Below, piece by piece: positions 1 through 8,980 of a stretch of DNA of 42,655 bases. The first letter of the stretch is position 1. The number at the start of each line of letters is the position of its first letter. Below the pieces are notes generated by a model. It saw only the letters and a list, made by a program, of their open reading frames with translations, made no database searches and was not told the DNA's origin. A program made the position numbers and the translations under genes. The DNA comes from Mycobacterium sp. (GTDB lineage Bacteria; Actinomycetota; Actinomycetes; Mycobacteriales; Mycobacteriaceae), in contig JAKFVT010000049.1 of assembly GCA_021732005.1 (NCBI GenBank), forward strand, positions 1 through 42,655. The letters are read 5' to 3'.

Positions 1-34
1 GACAAAAAGACACCAAACACTTGGCATCAAAAAA

Positions 35-118
35 CCGCACCCCAACACGGGGGTATCAGAATGCGGCAAAAAACAACAACAAACAAAAACCACCAAACAC
101 ACTATTGAGTTCTCAAAC
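35..118 (-). promoter_or_regulatory. rRNA leader: antitermination/processing region
   Basis: Reading the minus strand, TTGTTTGAGAACTCAATAG (about 100-118) and the following GTGTGTTTGGTGG match the conserved mycobacterial 16S leader (boxA-like antitermination region). Further downstream a hairpin is visible at 35-66: CCGCA pairs with TGCGG and CCCC with GGGG, followed by a T run. The homologous hairpin in M. tuberculosis is part of the leader and is used in pre-16S processing, so it is not read here as a terminator. The mature 16S 5' end should lie a few tens of bases beyond base 1. Confidence 0.75.
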
Positions 119-157
119 AACACACCCGGCCGACGACCGCCAGCAGGCAACCCTGCC

Positions 158-185
158 ATCTTACTCGATGTTGTTGGCTTGTCAA
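158..185 (-). promoter_or_regulatory. rRNA operon promoter (PCL1/P3-like)
   Basis: On the minus strand a -35 TTGACA (180-185) and a -10 TAAGAT (158-163) are separated by 16 bp and followed by GGCAGGGTTGCC. This resembles the promoter nearest to the 16S gene in the M. tuberculosis rrn operon. It lies 54 bp past the murA stop and points out of the left end, where rrs is expected. Only one clear promoter fits in the short murA-leader gap, which suits the compact slow-grower arrangement; that last point is inference. Confidence 0.8.
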
Positions 186-238
186 CTTGCCGCTGCCTCC
201 CCATCGCTGGGGCCGGCGCGGCTGGCCGACTGCCTACA

Positions 239-1489
239 TTACACGCGTTCTATCTCAGCTCCAAGTCGCACAAGGTTTTCCACGAAGAGCGGGTAGCCCC
301 GGTCGATGTGAAACACGTCGTGAACTTCGGTTTCGCCGTCAGCGACCAGCCCGGCCAGCACCAACCCGGCGCCGGCCCGAATGTCCGAACACCACACCGG
401 CGCACTCGAGAGCTGCGGGATCCCCCGCACCACCGCGTGGTGACCGTCGGTTCGGGCGTCCGCACCCAGGCGGATCATCTCCTCGACGAACCGGAACCTC
501 GCCTCGAACACGTTCTCGGTGATCATTGACGTCCCGTCGGCGATCGACGCCAACGCGATCGCCATCGGCTGCAGATCGGTGGGAAAGCCCGGGAACGGCA
601 GCGTGGCCACATTGCCGGCCTTCGGACGGTCGTACTGCACCACCCGGAACCCGTTGTCGTGCTGGGTGACGGTGGCGCCGGCGTCGTGCAGCTTGTGCAG
701 CACCAGCTGAAGGTGAGCCGGGTCCACCCCGGTGACCGCGATGTCACCGCGGGTCATCGCCGCGGCGATCCCCCACGTCGCGGCCACGATGCGGTCGCCG
801 ATCACCCGGTGCTCGGCGGGGTGCAGCCGCGGGACGCCCGTGATCGTCAGTGTCGACGTTCCGGCGCCTTCGATCTGGGCGCCCATCTGGCAGAGCATTT
901 CGCAGAGGTCGACGACGTCGGGCTCGCGGGCCGCGTTGTGGATCGTGGTGACTCCCTCGGCCAGGACCGCAGCCATCAGGATGTTTTCGGTCGCCCCCAC
1001 CGACGGGAACTCCAGCTGGATCTCGGCGCCGTGCAGGCGCTCGGCGGTGGCCACCACGCAGCCGTGCTCGATCGTGCAGTCGGCGCCGAGCTGCCGCAGC
1101 CCCGCCTGATGCATATCCAGCGGGCGCGAACCGATCGCGTCGCCACCGGGCAGTGCGACCCGGGCGCGTTTACACCGCCCGACCAACGGGCCCAGCACGC
1201 AGACCGAAGCCCGGAACTGGCGCACCGCGGCGAAGTCGGCCTCGTATTTGGGCTCGTCGGGTGAGGTGATCCGCACGACCGAACCGTCGAGTTCCACATT
1301 GGCGCCGAGGCCGCGAAGGACCTCCGCCATCAGCGGTACGTCAAGAATGTCGGGGCAGTTCGTGATCGTTGTGGTGCCCTCGGCCAGCAGGCTGGCCGCC
1401 ATCAGCTTCAGAACGCTGTTTTTGGCGCCCCCAACGGCGACTTCGCCCGACAACCGGTTACCACCGGTCACCACGAAACGCTCGCCCAC
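239..1489 (-). CDS. murA: UDP-N-acetylglucosamine 1-carboxyvinyltransferase MurA
   Basis: MurA adds enolpyruvate from PEP to UDP-GlcNAc, the first committed step of peptidoglycan synthesis in the cytoplasm. The 416-residue product matches the mycobacterial MurA length (about 418) from the GTG at 1489; an in-frame extension upstream to 1705 would run through the cobO start and is rejected. The active-site loop reads PGGDAIGSRPLD, with Asp117 where most bacteria have the catalytic Cys that fosfomycin alkylates, so intrinsic fosfomycin insensitivity is expected. Other family signatures seen are GGAKNS near residue 20, VGATENILM and PFPGFPTDLQ. The gene sits directly upstream of the rRNA promoter, as in M. 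tuberculosis, and is divergent from cobO. Confidence 0.97.
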   Translation of the reverse strand: MGERFVVTGGNRLSGEVAVGGAKNSVLKLMAASLLAEGTTTITNCPDILDVPLMAEVLRGLGANVELDGSVVRITSPDEPKYEADFAAVRQFRASVCVLGPLVGRCKRARVALPGGDAIGSRPLDMHQAGLRQLGADCTIEHGCVVATAERLHGAEIQLEFPSVGATENILMAAVLAEGVTTIHNAAREPDVVDLCEMLCQMGAQIEGAGTSTLTITGVPRLHPAEHRVIGDRIVAATWGIAAAMTRGDIAVTGVDPAHLQLVLHKLHDAGATVTQHDNGFRVVQYDRPKAGNVATLPFPGFPTDLQPMAIALASIADGTSMITENVFEARFRFVEEMIRLGADARTDGHHAVVRGIPQLSSAPVWCSDIRAGAGLVLAGLVADGETEVHDVFHIDRGYPLFVENLVRLGAEIERV

Positions 1490-1496
1490 GGCCGTT

Positions 1497-1502
1497 AGTT
1501 TA
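1497..1502 (-). promoter_or_regulatory. murA: possible murA -10 element (leaderless start)
   Basis: A TAAACT hexamer on the minus strand ends 7 bp before the murA GTG. No Shine-Dalgarno sequence precedes that GTG, so the transcript may begin at or next to the start codon, a common arrangement in mycobacteria. The -35 is not convincing. This is inference from spacing only. Confidence 0.35.
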
Positions 1503-1551
1503 GTGGAGGCAAGGCCCTGCACCGTGCCACCTGGCCGGTACGGTTTTACCC

Positions 1552-2145
1552 ATGGCAGTACACCTGACCCGCATTTATACCCGGACCGGCGACGACGGCA
1601 CTTCGGGACTGAGTGATTTCTCACGGGTGGACAAGAATGACCCGCGGCTGATCGCGTACGCCGACTGCGACGAGGCCAATGCCGCCCTCGGAGTGGCCGT
1701 CGCACTGGGCCAACCCGACGACGACCTGCGCAAAGTACTTGTGCAGATTCAGAACGACTTGTTCGACGCGGGCGCCGACCTGTCCACTCCGGTCGTCGAA
1801 AACCCGGAGTATCCGCCGCTGCGGATCACCGCCCCGTACGTGGAGCGACTCGAGGCGTGGTGCGACCAGTACAACGAAAACCTGCCGGCCCTGAACTCGT
1901 TCATCCTGCCCGGCGGGACCGCGCTGTCGGCCCTGCTGCACGTCGCGCGAACGGTGACTCGGCGCGCCGAGCGCTCGGCGTGGGTCGCGATCAAGGCCTA
2001 TCCAGACACCGTCAGCCCACTGCCGGCGCGCTACCTCAACCGGCTGTCCGACCTGCTGTTCATCTTGTGCCGGGTGGCCAATCCCGGCGGAGACGTGCTG
2101 TGGCAGCCCGGCGGTGGCAAAGCCGAAAAGCCTGCGAAGAAATAG
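1552..2145 (+). CDS. cobO: ATP:cob(I)alamin adenosyltransferase (PduO type)
   Basis: This enzyme transfers the adenosyl group of ATP to cob(I)alamin to make coenzyme B12. The 197-residue product shows the PduO-family ATP-binding N terminus YTRTGDDGTSGL (about residues 9-20), the YADCDEANAALG segment, and the C-terminal FILPGGT...HVARTVTRRAER block that carries the conserved Arg residues. Length and position match M. tuberculosis Rv1314c. It is the only plus-strand gene in this conserved block. It is divergent from murA (62 bp between start codons) and convergent with the DUF2550 gene, with a 1-bp gap. The symbol follows mycobacterial usage; the family itself is PduO-like, not CobA-like. Confidence 0.93.
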   Translation: MAVHLTRIYTRTGDDGTSGLSDFSRVDKNDPRLIAYADCDEANAALGVAVALGQPDDDLRKVLVQIQNDLFDAGADLSTPVVENPEYPPLRITAPYVERLEAWCDQYNENLPALNSFILPGGTALSALLHVARTVTRRAERSAWVAIKAYPDTVSPLPARYLNRLSDLLFILCRVANPGGDVLWQPGGGKAEKPAKK

Positions 2146-2146
2146 C

Positions 2147-2590
2147 TCAGGCCGTGCGGCGCCGCGCCCGCGGCGACGGACTCGATTCCACCCAGGACAA
2201 AAACGCCGTCAGCGCCCCGCGGTCCAGCGCCATCTCGTACCCGCGGCCGCGTTCGCCGGTGGTGTCGTGCAGTTCCAGCACGACGATCGCGTCGGACATG
2301 ATGTCGAACTCGTCGCCGCGCGGACCGCGCCGGGCGATGACCTCCAGCCCACGCCGGCTCAACCGGCGATCCGGCCACCACCGCAGACTCGACAACCGAT
2401 AGAACCGGGCCTCATCACCGCGATAACGGATCACCCCGTGCCGCCAGCCCTGCCCGCCGACCGCTGGGGTGTCACGCAGAATCGCCGCCGTCCCACCCTG
2501 CCGGAGCTTCCACAACCGGTAGGTCAGGGCCACCACGACAAGCCCCAGCACACTGACCAGCGCGACCATGAAGATCATCGGCGCGCTCAT
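2147..2590 (-). CDS. DUF2550 membrane-anchored protein
   Basis: This 147-residue protein has one N-terminal membrane segment (about residues 5-24, MIFMVALVSVLGLVVVALTY) followed by a basic cytosolic-type domain rich in Arg and Trp (SLRWWPDRRLSRR). It matches the actinobacterial DUF2550 family, which sits directly after atpC (Rv1312 in M. tuberculosis). It starts 17 bp past the atpC stop and is probably co-transcribed with the ATP synthase genes. Its function is unknown. The constant linkage suggests a role at the membrane related to ATP synthase or cell-envelope energetics, but nothing in the sequence shows this. Confidence 0.9.
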   Translation of the reverse strand: MSAPMIFMVALVSVLGLVVVALTYRLWKLRQGGTAAILRDTPAVGGQGWRHGVIRYRGDEARFYRLSSLRWWPDRRLSRRGLEVIARRGPRGDEFDIMSDAIVVLELHDTTGERGRGYEMALDRGALTAFLSWVESSPSPRARRRTA

Positions 2591-2607
2591 CAGTCGCTGG
2601 CTCTCGA

Positions 2608-2973
2608 CTAGTCGATCTGGCCTAGGGCGCGCAGACGCGCCCGACCCCGGGCAGCGGTCTGCGGATCGTCGGACCCCGCGTCGGACTTGGCGGCGTCCGC
2701 GTCGATCTCGGACTCGAACTCCGCGGACTCGGCGAGGATCGTCACGCCCTCCTCGGTGACCGACAGATAACCGCCGTCGACGGCGATCCGCAGATCGTCC
2801 TCGCCCTCCCGCTCGACACGCACCATCGCGTCATCGACGAGCTGTGCCACGAGCGGGATGTGCCGAGGCAGGATGCCGATCTCGCCCGACGTGGTGCGGG
2901 TGAAGACGAACGTCGCCTTACCCGACCAGATCTTGCGCTCGACGGCGACGATGTCGACGTCCAATTCGGCCAT
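2608..2973 (-). CDS. atpC: ATP synthase epsilon subunit
   Basis: This is the F1 epsilon subunit, part of the central rotor stalk that couples rotation to catalysis and, in mycobacteria, helps block ATP hydrolysis. The 121-residue protein has the N-terminal beta-sandwich (MAELDVDIVAVERKIWSGKA; GEIGILPRHIPLVAQL) and a short C-terminal helical part, as in mycobacterial epsilon. It is the last structural gene of the operon, 27 bp after atpD. Confidence 0.96.
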   Translation of the reverse strand: MAELDVDIVAVERKIWSGKATFVFTRTTSGEIGILPRHIPLVAQLVDDAMVRVEREGEDDLRIAVDGGYLSVTEEGVTILAESAEFESEIDADAAKSDAGSDDPQTAARGRARLRALGQID

Positions 2974-3000
2974 CTCACATCACCTTTCGCGTCGGTAAGG

Positions 3001-4431
3001 TCACAGCTTGGCGCCGAGGCTCTCGGCCTTCTTCGCCAGATCGTCCAGACCACCGATCAGGAAGAACGCCTGCTCGGGCAGGTGGTCGAACTCGCCCTTG
3101 GCCAGCTTGTCGAACGCCTCGACGGTCTCCTTGAGCGGAACCGTCGAACCGGGCTGGCCGGTGAACTGCTCAGCCGCCATCATGTTCTGGCTCAGGAAGC
3201 GCTCGATCTTGCGGGCGCGGTACACCAGGACCTTGTCCTCTTCGGAGAGCTCGTCGATACCGAGGATCGCGATGATGTCCTGAAGATCCTTGTAGCGCTG
3301 CAGGATCCGGATGACTTCCTGGGCGACGCGGTAGTGCTCGTCGCCGACCACGCTCGGGTGAAGGATCGTCGAGCTCGACGCCAACGGATCCACCGCCGGG
3401 AAGATGCCCTTGGAGAACACCGCACGGGACAACTCGGTGGTGGCGTCCAGGTGGGCGAACGTGGTGGCCGGCGCCGGGTCGGTGTAGTCGTCGGCGGGCA
3501 CATACACGGCCTGCATCGAGGTGATCGAACGGCCACGCGTCGAGGTGATGCGCTCCTGGAGCTCACCCATCTCGTCAGCCAGGGTCGGCTGGTAACCCAC
3601 GGCGGACGGCATACGGCCGAGCAGCGTGGACACCTCGGAGCCGGCCTGGGTGAACCGGAAGATGTTGTCGATGAACAGAAGCACGTCCTGGCCCTGCTCG
3701 TCGCGGAAGTATTCCGCCATCGTCAGCGCGGACAGCGCGACACGCATACGCGTGCCCGGCGGCTCGTCCATCTGACCGAACACCAAGGCGGTGTCCTTGA
3801 GCACGTTGGCGTCCGCGAGCTCGACCCAGAGGTCGTTGCCCTCACGGGTGCGCTCCCCCACGCCGGCGAACACCGAGGTGCCACCGAAGTTGCGGGCGAT
3901 GCGGTTGATCATCTCCTGGATGAGCACGGTCTTACCCACGCCGGCACCACCGAACAGGGCGATCTTGCCGCCACGCACGTACGGGGTCAGCAGGTCGACG
4001 ACCTTGAGGCCGGTCTCCAGCATCTCGGTACGCGGCTCGAGGTCGGCGAAGGCCGGCGGCTTGCGGTGGATGGACCAGTGCTCGAAGTCCTTGCCGTAGC
4101 CCGGGTCGTCGAGGCAGTCGCCGAGGGCGTTGAACACGTGGCCCTTCACCCCGTCGCCGACCGGCACGGAGATCGACGCGCCGGTGTCGGATACCTCGAC
4201 GCCACGCACCAGGCCGTCGGTCGGCTGCATGGAGATGCAGCGCACCAGGTTGTCGCCCAGGTGCTGGGCAACCTCGAGGGTCAGAGTCTTGGCCAGCGCG
4301 CCGAAGGTGATCTCGGCGTGCAACGCGTTGAACAGGTCGGGCACTGAGCCGCGCGGGAACTCGACGTCCACCACGGGGCCGGTGATGCGGACAACGCGTC
4401 CGGCGGTCTTGGTCTCTACGGCAGCAGTCAT
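3001..4431 (-). CDS. atpD: ATP synthase beta subunit
   Basis: The catalytic F1 subunit makes ATP from ADP and phosphate at the alpha/beta interface. The 476-residue protein carries the Walker A loop GGAGVGKT (about residues 160-167), the GERTREGNDLW segment, Walker B VLLFIDNIFRF, and the conserved ALSALTMAEYFRD and SAVGYQPTLA stretches. No odd substitutions were noticed. It lies between atpG (30 bp upstream) and atpC in the operon. Confidence 0.98.
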   Translation of the reverse strand: MTAAVETKTAGRVVRITGPVVDVEFPRGSVPDLFNALHAEITFGALAKTLTLEVAQHLGDNLVRCISMQPTDGLVRGVEVSDTGASISVPVGDGVKGHVFNALGDCLDDPGYGKDFEHWSIHRKPPAFADLEPRTEMLETGLKVVDLLTPYVRGGKIALFGGAGVGKTVLIQEMINRIARNFGGTSVFAGVGERTREGNDLWVELADANVLKDTALVFGQMDEPPGTRMRVALSALTMAEYFRDEQGQDVLLFIDNIFRFTQAGSEVSTLLGRMPSAVGYQPTLADEMGELQERITSTRGRSITSMQAVYVPADDYTDPAPATTFAHLDATTELSRAVFSKGIFPAVDPLASSSTILHPSVVGDEHYRVAQEVIRILQRYKDLQDIIAILGIDELSEEDKVLVYRARKIERFLSQNMMAAEQFTGQPGSTVPLKETVEAFDKLAKGEFDHLPEQAFFLIGGLDDLAKKAESLGAKL

Positions 4432-4461
4432 TCTCTTCGCTTCCTAAGCTTTCCGTGGCTT

Positions 4462-5388
4462 CTATTTACTTGCGTCGGCCAGCGCGTTGGCGCCACCGAC
4501 GATTTCGCTGATTTCCTGAGTGATCTGCGCCTGACGTTCGCGGTTGGCCGCCAGCGTGAGTGCCTTGATCAGATCGTCGGCGTTGTCGGTCGCCGACTTC
4601 ATGGCGCGCCGACGAGACGCCGACTCCGACGCCGCCGCCTCGAGCAGCGCTGCGTAGACGCGCGTCGCGATGTAGCGCGGCAGCAGTGAGTCGAACAACT
4701 CCTCGGCATTGGGCTCGAACGAGAACAGCGTCTGCGGGCCGGATTCCGGTTCGCCGACGTACTCGACGACCATCGGCGCGATCCGCAGCGCCGTCGCCGT
4801 CTGCGACAGCATCGACTTGAACTCCGTCGACACGATGTGCAGTTCGTCGACACCGAGGACGCCGTCGGCGCCGGCCTCGTCACCCTCGTCGTCGACACCG
4901 GACATGAACGCCGTCACCAGGGTGTCGGCGATGTCCTTGGCATGCTCGTAATCGGGCCGCTCGGAGAAGCCGGTCCACGACTCTTTGACCTCGCGCTGGC
5001 GGAAGCTGTAGTAGCCCAGCGCTTTCCGGCCCACAGCGTAGAGCACCGGGTCTTTGCCCTCCTCCCGCAGCAGCGAGAAGAGTTCCTCGGCCCGGCGCAA
5101 GACGTTCGCGTTGTAGCCGCCGCACAGACCGCGATCCGACGAGACCACCAGCACACCGGCCCGCCGCGGGTTCTCCCGCGCGACGAGGAGCGGGTGATCG
5201 AGCGCGCTCGCGCCCGCCAGCTCGGTGAGCATGTTGGTGATCTCGCTGGCGTAGGGCCGAGCCGCATCGACCCGGGCCTGCGCCTTGGCGATCCGCGACG
5301 TGGCGATCAGCTCCTGAGCCTTCGTGATCTTCTTGATCGACGAGGCGGATTTGATACGTCCGCGTAGTTCGCGAAGTGTGGCTGCCAT
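4462..5388 (-). CDS. atpG: ATP synthase gamma subunit
   Basis: This is the central shaft of F1. The 308-residue protein begins MAATLRELRGRIKSASSIKKITKAQELI, the conserved N-terminal helix, and ends with the conserved C-terminal helix NREAQ-type segment (NRERQAQITQEISEIVGGANAL). It has the extra acidic/glycine loop found in mycobacterial gamma subunits (VDDEGDEAGADGVLGVDELH, around residues 165-185), which is known to affect proton-coupled ATP synthesis in mycobacteria. It lies 18 bp after atpA. Confidence 0.97.
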   Translation of the reverse strand: MAATLRELRGRIKSASSIKKITKAQELIATSRIAKAQARVDAARPYASEITNMLTELAGASALDHPLLVARENPRRAGVLVVSSDRGLCGGYNANVLRRAEELFSLLREEGKDPVLYAVGRKALGYYSFRQREVKESWTGFSERPDYEHAKDIADTLVTAFMSGVDDEGDEAGADGVLGVDELHIVSTEFKSMLSQTATALRIAPMVVEYVGEPESGPQTLFSFEPNAEELFDSLLPRYIATRVYAALLEAAASESASRRRAMKSATDNADDLIKALTLAANRERQAQITQEISEIVGGANALADASK

Positions 5389-5406
5389 TTCCCTATAGCT
5401 CTTCTA

Positions 5407-7056
5407 CTAGTTCTTTTTTGGAGCCGGCTTACGGACCTTGACCGATTCCTTCTCCAGGTCCTCGGGATCCAGAGCCTCGGCGTCGTGCTCGTCGGCGACC
5501 ACGGAGCTGCCGTCGGTGGCGGCGAAGCCCTTCTTGAATTCGTTGATGGCCGAGACAAGCTTCTCCTCGGCCTCTTCGGAGAGCTTCTTGGACTCCTTGA
5601 TGCCGGTGAGGATCTCGGAGTGGCTGGCCTTGACGTGCTCCAGGAACTCGGACTCGAAGCGCGAGACATCCTCGGCGGGAACGGAATCCAGGTGACCCTG
5701 GGTGCCGAGGAAGATCGCGACGACCTGATCCTCGACCGCCATCGGGCTGTACTGGGCCTGCTTGAGCAGCTCGACGAGGCGCACACCGCGGTCCAGCTGA
5801 GCCTTCGACGCGGCATCCAGGTCGGACGCGAACGCCGCGAAGGCCTCCAGCTCGCGGTACTGCGACAGGTCCAGACGCAGCGAACCGGCAACCTCTTTCA
5901 TTGCCTTGATCTGGGCGGCACCACCGACGCGGGACACCGAGACACCGACGTTCACGGCCGGGCGAACGCCCTGGTTGAACAGGTCGGACTCCAGGAAGCA
6001 CTGGCCGTCGGTGATCGAGATGACGTTGGTCGGGATGAACGCCGAGATGTCGTTTGCCTTGGTCTCGATGATCGGCAGACCGGTCATCGAGCCGCCACCG
6101 AGCTCATCGGACAACTTGGCGCAACGCTCCAGCAGGCGGGAGTGCAGGTAGAAGACGTCGCCGGGGAAGGCTTCGCGGCCCGGCGGGCGGCGCAGCAGCA
6201 GCGAGATGGCGCGGTAGGCGTCGGCCTGCTTGGACAGATCGTCGAACACGATCAGCACGTGCTTGCCGTTGTACATCCAGTGCTGCCCGATGGCCGAACC
6301 CGTGTAGGGCGCAAGCCATTTGAAGCCGGCGGCGTCGGAAGCCGGAGCCGCGACGATGGTGGTGTACTCCATCGCGCCACCCTCTTCGAGGGCCCGCTTC
6401 ACTGAGGCGATCGTGGTGCCCTTCTGGCCGATCGCGACGTAGACGCAGCGCACCTGCTGGTTGGGATCGCCGGTCTCCCAGGCACCCCGCTGGTTGAGGA
6501 TGGTGTCTACGCAGACGGCGGTCTTGCCGGTCTTGCGGTCACCGATGATCAGCTGGCGCTGCCCGCGGCCGATCGGGGTCATCGCGTCGATGGCCTTGAT
6601 ACCGGTCTGCAGCGGCTCACCGACACCCTGGCGCTGCACCACCGAGGGCGCCTGCAACTCGAGTTCGCGACGACCCTCGGCCTCGATGTCGCCCTGACCG
6701 TCGATCGGCTGGCCGAGCGGGTTGATGACGCGGCCCAGGAAGGCGTCGCCGACGGGCACCGACAGCACCTCGCCGGTCCGCTTGACCTGCTGGCCCTCGG
6801 CGATCTTCTCGAACTCACCGAGGATGACCGCACCGACGCTGTGCTCGTCGAGGTTCAGCGCGACACCGAGCACGCCGCCGGGGAACTCCAGCAGTTCCTG
6901 AGTCATCACCGAGGGCAGACCCTCGACGTGGGCGATGCCGTCGCCGGCGTCGATGACGGTGCCGATCTCCTCGCGCCCGGTATCCGCCTCGAAGCTCGAG
7001 ACGTACTCCTGGACGGCGCCCTGGATGTCGTCAGCCGAGATTGTCAACTCTGCCAT
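5407..7056 (-). CDS. atpA: ATP synthase alpha subunit
   Basis: This is the regulatory F1 subunit, forming the alpha3beta3 head with AtpD. At 549 residues it has the same length as M. tuberculosis AtpA. Walker A GDRKTGKT (about residues 170-177) and the conserved QKGTTIASVKRALEE and PGREAFPGDVFYLHSRLLERC stretches are intact. The C terminus (about residues 515-549, acidic then PAPKKN) is the mycobacterial extension that known work links to suppression of ATP hydrolysis. The upstream gap to atpH is 71 bp. Confidence 0.98.
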   Translation of the reverse strand: MAELTISADDIQGAVQEYVSSFEADTGREEIGTVIDAGDGIAHVEGLPSVMTQELLEFPGGVLGVALNLDEHSVGAVILGEFEKIAEGQQVKRTGEVLSVPVGDAFLGRVINPLGQPIDGQGDIEAEGRRELELQAPSVVQRQGVGEPLQTGIKAIDAMTPIGRGQRQLIIGDRKTGKTAVCVDTILNQRGAWETGDPNQQVRCVYVAIGQKGTTIASVKRALEEGGAMEYTTIVAAPASDAAGFKWLAPYTGSAIGQHWMYNGKHVLIVFDDLSKQADAYRAISLLLRRPPGREAFPGDVFYLHSRLLERCAKLSDELGGGSMTGLPIIETKANDISAFIPTNVISITDGQCFLESDLFNQGVRPAVNVGVSVSRVGGAAQIKAMKEVAGSLRLDLSQYRELEAFAAFASDLDAASKAQLDRGVRLVELLKQAQYSPMAVEDQVVAIFLGTQGHLDSVPAEDVSRFESEFLEHVKASHSEILTGIKESKKLSEEAEEKLVSAINEFKKGFAATDGSSVVADEHDAEALDPEDLEKESVKVRKPAPKKN

Positions 7057-7127
7057 GGCTTTTCGTCTTCCTGCCTTTGTTTTGGGTCTTGGGGTTCGGT
7101 TGGCTTCTCAGCCGGTCAGTCGGTCGG

Positions 7128-8459
7128 CTAATCGGGAAGTCGCGTCACAGCTGCATCCAGCCGTGAGGACAACGTCCCGTCGATCACCTCGTCGCCGACG
7201 GCGACCGAAAGGCCGCCCAGCAGAGAGGGATCGATGTTCAGCTGCACCGAAACAGGGTGGTTGTAGATCCGGGTCAGCACCTCGGTCAGGCGGGTACGCT
7301 GCTCCGAACTGAGCTCGGCAGCCGCACTGACCTGAGCGACAACCTCGCCGCGTCGGGCGACCGCAAGTTGAGCCAGCGCCAGCACCGCTTCGTCGGCCCG
7401 GTCGCCGCGCAGCAGGCTGATGGTCTGAACCAGCAGGGCGGTCGCAGTCGAGCTGGCACCGCTGCCGTCACCGAGGACCTTGCGCAGCAACTCGATTCGG
7501 CCGTCGGCCGGTGCGGCGTAGTCACCCAGCAGGGAGGTCAGCCGGGGCTGCTCGTCCAGGATGCGGGTGAAGCGGAAGAGCTGCTCCTCGAGGTCGTCGG
7601 CCTGGTTCTCGCGCTCCGCGCGAGTCAGCAGCGCCAGCCGCGCGACATGCTCGACGACGTCGACCAGATCCGACGTCAACGACCAGCGCACCGACACCGC
7701 GGTCTCGAGCAGTCCCAGTGTGTTGTCGCCGACCTTGCCGTCCAGCAGTCGGTGAATCAACTGCTTCTTGGCGTCGATCTCACCGGACGACTCTGCGAGA
7801 TGGCGGGTGAGGATGGGCTCCGCGATCAGCAACCCGGCCACCGACGCAAGGTCATCGGACAGGGCGGACAACGCATCGGCCGACAGATCCGAGGACAGCG
7901 CGTCGAACTTCTCGACCACCGCGGCCTGCGCATCGCGACTGGCCGACCGCAGATCCGAACCGGCCTCCGGCGTGTAGGCCGCCGGCGCCATCGAATCCAG
8001 TTCGTCCAGGAAGCGGTCGACTGTGGCGGACTGCGACTGCGAGTCAGCGACGTGAGCACGGACCAACTCGCCCGCACGCCGCACCGACTCACTGCCGAGG
8101 TCTTGACGCAGCTGCCGGATCAGCTGAGCGCGCAGCAACTGAACCTGTTGCGCACCTTGGACTTTGATCCGCTCCACCTCGACATCTGCCTGCGCACGCA
8201 GCTGCGCGGTGATGCCCTCGGCATCGACCCGCGCCTCTTCGACGATGCGCTTGGCCTCGGTCTTGGCCTCGTCGACCCGTTTGGCGTGATGCTTGTCGGC
8301 ATCAGCCAACCGCTGACCGGCCTTCGCGCTGTCGTCGAGCTGAGTGCGGACGGCCTCTTTCTGGTTGGCCATCATGTTCTTCAGCGGCGGCACGACGTAC
8401 CGCCAGATGATGGCCACGATGACCGCGAAGCCGATGAGCTGTCCGATGAAGGTTGACAT
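7128..8459 (-). CDS. atpH: ATP synthase b'-delta fusion subunit
   Basis: This single chain supplies both a second peripheral-stalk b-type subunit and the delta (OSCP-like) subunit, a fusion typical of mycobacteria. The 443-residue protein starts with one membrane segment (MSTFIGQLIGFAVIVAIIWRYVVPP), continues with a long charged Ala/Glu/Lys/Arg-rich coiled coil to about residue 170, and ends with a delta domain whose final segment (SLLGGLSVAVGDEVIDGTLSSRL) is the family signature. It begins 3 bp after atpF, so translation is probably coupled. Confidence 0.97.
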   Translation of the reverse strand: MSTFIGQLIGFAVIVAIIWRYVVPPLKNMMANQKEAVRTQLDDSAKAGQRLADADKHHAKRVDEAKTEAKRIVEEARVDAEGITAQLRAQADVEVERIKVQGAQQVQLLRAQLIRQLRQDLGSESVRRAGELVRAHVADSQSQSATVDRFLDELDSMAPAAYTPEAGSDLRSASRDAQAAVVEKFDALSSDLSADALSALSDDLASVAGLLIAEPILTRHLAESSGEIDAKKQLIHRLLDGKVGDNTLGLLETAVSVRWSLTSDLVDVVEHVARLALLTRAERENQADDLEEQLFRFTRILDEQPRLTSLLGDYAAPADGRIELLRKVLGDGSGASSTATALLVQTISLLRGDRADEAVLALAQLAVARRGEVVAQVSAAAELSSEQRTRLTEVLTRIYNHPVSVQLNIDPSLLGGLSVAVGDEVIDGTLSSRLDAAVTRLPD

Positions 8460-8462
8460 GTC

Positions 8463-8975
8463 CTACCGTCCCGGCGCCGTTGTCGCCGACTCGCTGGAGA
8501 CCTCAACACCCAGAACGCGGCTGGCCAGCGTGGCAGAAAGCGTGTCCACCGACGACCTCAGGTCACCGGAGATGCTGTCGCTCTGCTGCTTGAGCTGATC
8601 GGCCGCCTGCTGCAGGGTTGCGGCAGCCTCCTCGCTGGCGCGGCCCCGGTGCTCCTCGAGGATCTTGCGACCCTCGGCCCGGGCCTCGTCGCGGATTCCC
8701 GACGCCTCGGTGCGGGCCTCCGCCATCACCTTCTGGAAGTCGGAGTCCGCGGCGGCATCCAGCTCAGTGGCCTTGCGGTTGTTCTCGGTGGTCTTGGCGA
8801 CCATCTTCTCGCGCTCACCGAGCACCTTCTGGACCGGCGGCACGACGAACTTGCCGATCACGCCCAGCACGATCAGGAAGATCGCGAGTACGAAGAAGAA
8901 GGTGCCGTTGGGGACGAGGAAGTTCTGGGTTCCACCTTCCTCGGCCGCCAACAGAGTGACGCTGTGCTCCCCCAT
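8463..8975 (-). CDS. atpF: ATP synthase b subunit
   Basis: This is the peripheral-stalk b subunit that anchors F1 to Fo. The 170-residue protein has one membrane segment (about residues 25-45, FFFVLAIFLIVLGVIGKFVVPP) followed by a long coiled coil rich in Glu/Arg/Ala. The conserved GKFVVPPVQKVLGEREKMV junction is present. It lies 5 bp after atpE. The N-terminal stretch MGEHSVTLLAAEEGGTQNFLVPNGT is typical of mycobacterial AtpF. Confidence 0.96.
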   Translation of the reverse strand: MGEHSVTLLAAEEGGTQNFLVPNGTFFFVLAIFLIVLGVIGKFVVPPVQKVLGEREKMVAKTTENNRKATELDAAADSDFQKVMAEARTEASGIRDEARAEGRKILEEHRGRASEEAAATLQQAADQLKQQSDSISGDLRSSVDTLSATLASRVLGVEVSSESATTAPGR

Positions 8976-8980
8976 GCCGA

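Noticed and set aside
35..66. Hairpin plus T run near base 1 as a terminator
   Set aside because: It lies in the rRNA leader at the place of the conserved processing hairpin downstream of the antitermination box.
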